Made by a program: the position numbers and the translations under genes. Shown here piece after piece: positions 22,380 to 23,118 of a stretch of 23,118 bases of DNA. The notes beneath the pieces are model-generated. The model ran no database searches, was not told the DNA's origin, and saw nothing but the letters and a program-made list of their open reading frames with translations. The stretch comes from Rickettsiales bacterium (GTDB taxonomy: Bacteria; Pseudomonadota; Alphaproteobacteria; Rs-D84), in assembly GCA_031259365.1 (NCBI GenBank), contig JAIRLP010000082.1, positions 1-23,118 of the forward strand, given 5' to 3'. How positions within the stretch are numbered: the stretch's first letter is position 1; each line of letters begins with the position of its first letter.

Positions 22380-23118
22380 ATGGCAGTTAATAAAGACTAT
22401 ACCGGTGATTCAATTAAGGTATTAAAAGGTCTGGAAGCGGTAAAAAAACGTCCTGGTATGTACATTGGCGACGTGGGTGAAAGCAAGCAGGGCTTGCATC
22501 ACATGATTTATGAAGTTGTTAATAATTCTGTTGACGAAGCGATGGCTGGTTTCGCAGATACTGTTTATGTGTCATTGAATGCGGACGGCAGTGCAACAAT
22601 TATTGATAACGGTCGCGGTATGCCGTTTGATATTAATCATGAAACAGGTCGCAGTGGTCTGGAATTGATAATGTGTGAATTGCATGCAGGTGGCAAATTT
22701 GATAACGAGACAGACGGTGCATACAAGGTTTCCGGTGGTTTGCATGGTGTGGGCGTGTCTGTGGTTAATGCGTTGTCAACATGGCTGGAAGTTCGCGTAT
22801 GGCGTGGCGACAGCGAGGCCACAATGACATTTGGCAACGGCGCGCCAACATCTGATCTGAAGATTGTAAAGAATACATCAGGCCGCGCACATGGTACATC
22901 TGTTACTTTCTTGCCTTCCCCGGGTACTTTTTCAACACCGGGGGGTACAGAATTTGACTATGACACATTGGAAACATGGTTGCGTGAACAGTCTTATTTA
23001 AACGCAAACGTCAAGATCGTGTTGGAAGATTTACGCGGCGGTGAAAAGAAAACCAAAGAATTCCATTCCGCAGACGGTTTAAAAGGTTTCGCGACATATC
23101 TGAACAAGTCTAAGGAAT
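22380..23118 (+). CDS. gyrB: DNA gyrase subunit B, N-terminal part (cut by the window end)
   Basis: The first 246 codons of a type II topoisomerase ATPase subunit. The GHKL ATP-binding motifs are clear: EVVNNSVDEAMAG (45-57, with catalytic E45 and N49), DNGRGMP (76-82) and GGLHGVGVSVVN (119-130). The start, GDSIKVLKGLEAVKKRPGMYIG, and GKFDNETDGAYKVSGG favour GyrB over ParE. With GyrA it introduces negative supercoils. The position after E45 that is usually D in the EVVDN motif is N here. ATG at 22380 has aaagga about 9 bases upstream. Without the C-terminus, ParE cannot be fully excluded. Confidence 0.93.
   Translation, partial: MAVNKDYTGDSIKVLKGLEAVKKRPGMYIGDVGESKQGLHHMIYEVVNNSVDEAMAGFADTVYVSLNADGSATIIDNGRGMPFDINHETGRSGLELIMCELHAGGKFDNETDGAYKVSGGLHGVGVSVVNALSTWLEVRVWRGDSEATMTFGNGAPTSDLKIVKNTSGRAHGTSVTFLPSPGTFSTPGGTEFDYDTLETWLREQSYLNANVKIVLEDLRGGEKKTKEFHSADGLKGFATYLNKSKE

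Overview
The window looks like chromosome of an AT-rich alphaproteobacterium, probably host-associated; this lineage is an inference from the protein families and base composition, not from a marker tree. Housekeeping sequence (initiator tRNA, lipid A genes, gyrB, a type IVb pilus operon) flanks an accessory island on the left.

Positions 1-241 hold a possible gene end and an AT-rich spacer. From about 242 to 11273 lies an integrated island. It is bounded by a 17-bp direct repeat whose right copy is inside the initiator tRNA gene (11237-11313, minus strand). A tyrosine integrase (422-1600) sits at the left end, and short repeated arm-type motifs occur near both ends. In order the island carries: a helical unknown protein; an unlisted 46-codon gene with a strong ribosome binding site; an ImmA-like metallopeptidase with an XRE regulator; a kwaA-kwaB pair (Kiwa anti-phage system); a convergent pair made of an EcoRI-family adenine methyltransferase and a DUF262-HNH nuclease (candidate restriction-modification); a tightly packed four-gene cassette (excisionase-like protein, HTH/zinc-ribbon protein, second tyrosine recombinase, serine recombinase); a 57-bp imperfect palindrome; and an unknown 249-aa protein. 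This is a mobile defence island.

Positions 11314-11788 are mostly non-coding. From 11789 a plus-strand run encodes a DUF374 acyltransferase-like protein, LpxK, LpxC and a small lipoprotein, i.e. lipid A and envelope functions, ending at a strong terminator at 15146-15180.

A separate promoter (15237-15266) leads into pilO-pilP-pilQ-pilR, the order of the thin-pilus genes of IncI1 plasmids such as R64: alignment protein, periplasmic coiled-coil protein, assembly ATPase and inner-membrane platform. No prepilin gene is next to them. After a likely terminator comes a more GC-rich gene for a secreted or anchored protein with phage tail-fibre-like sequence.

On the minus strand follow a RusA-like nuclease and a small HTH protein, then the start of gyrB on the plus strand, cut by the window end.

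The points most worth a second look are two related ~99-bp palindromic elements after the lipoprotein gene and after pilQ, which also keep a similar open frame; the structured gap between pilP and pilQ; two promoter-then-terminator units; the DUF262/methyltransferase pair; and the double-recombinase cassette with its palindrome.
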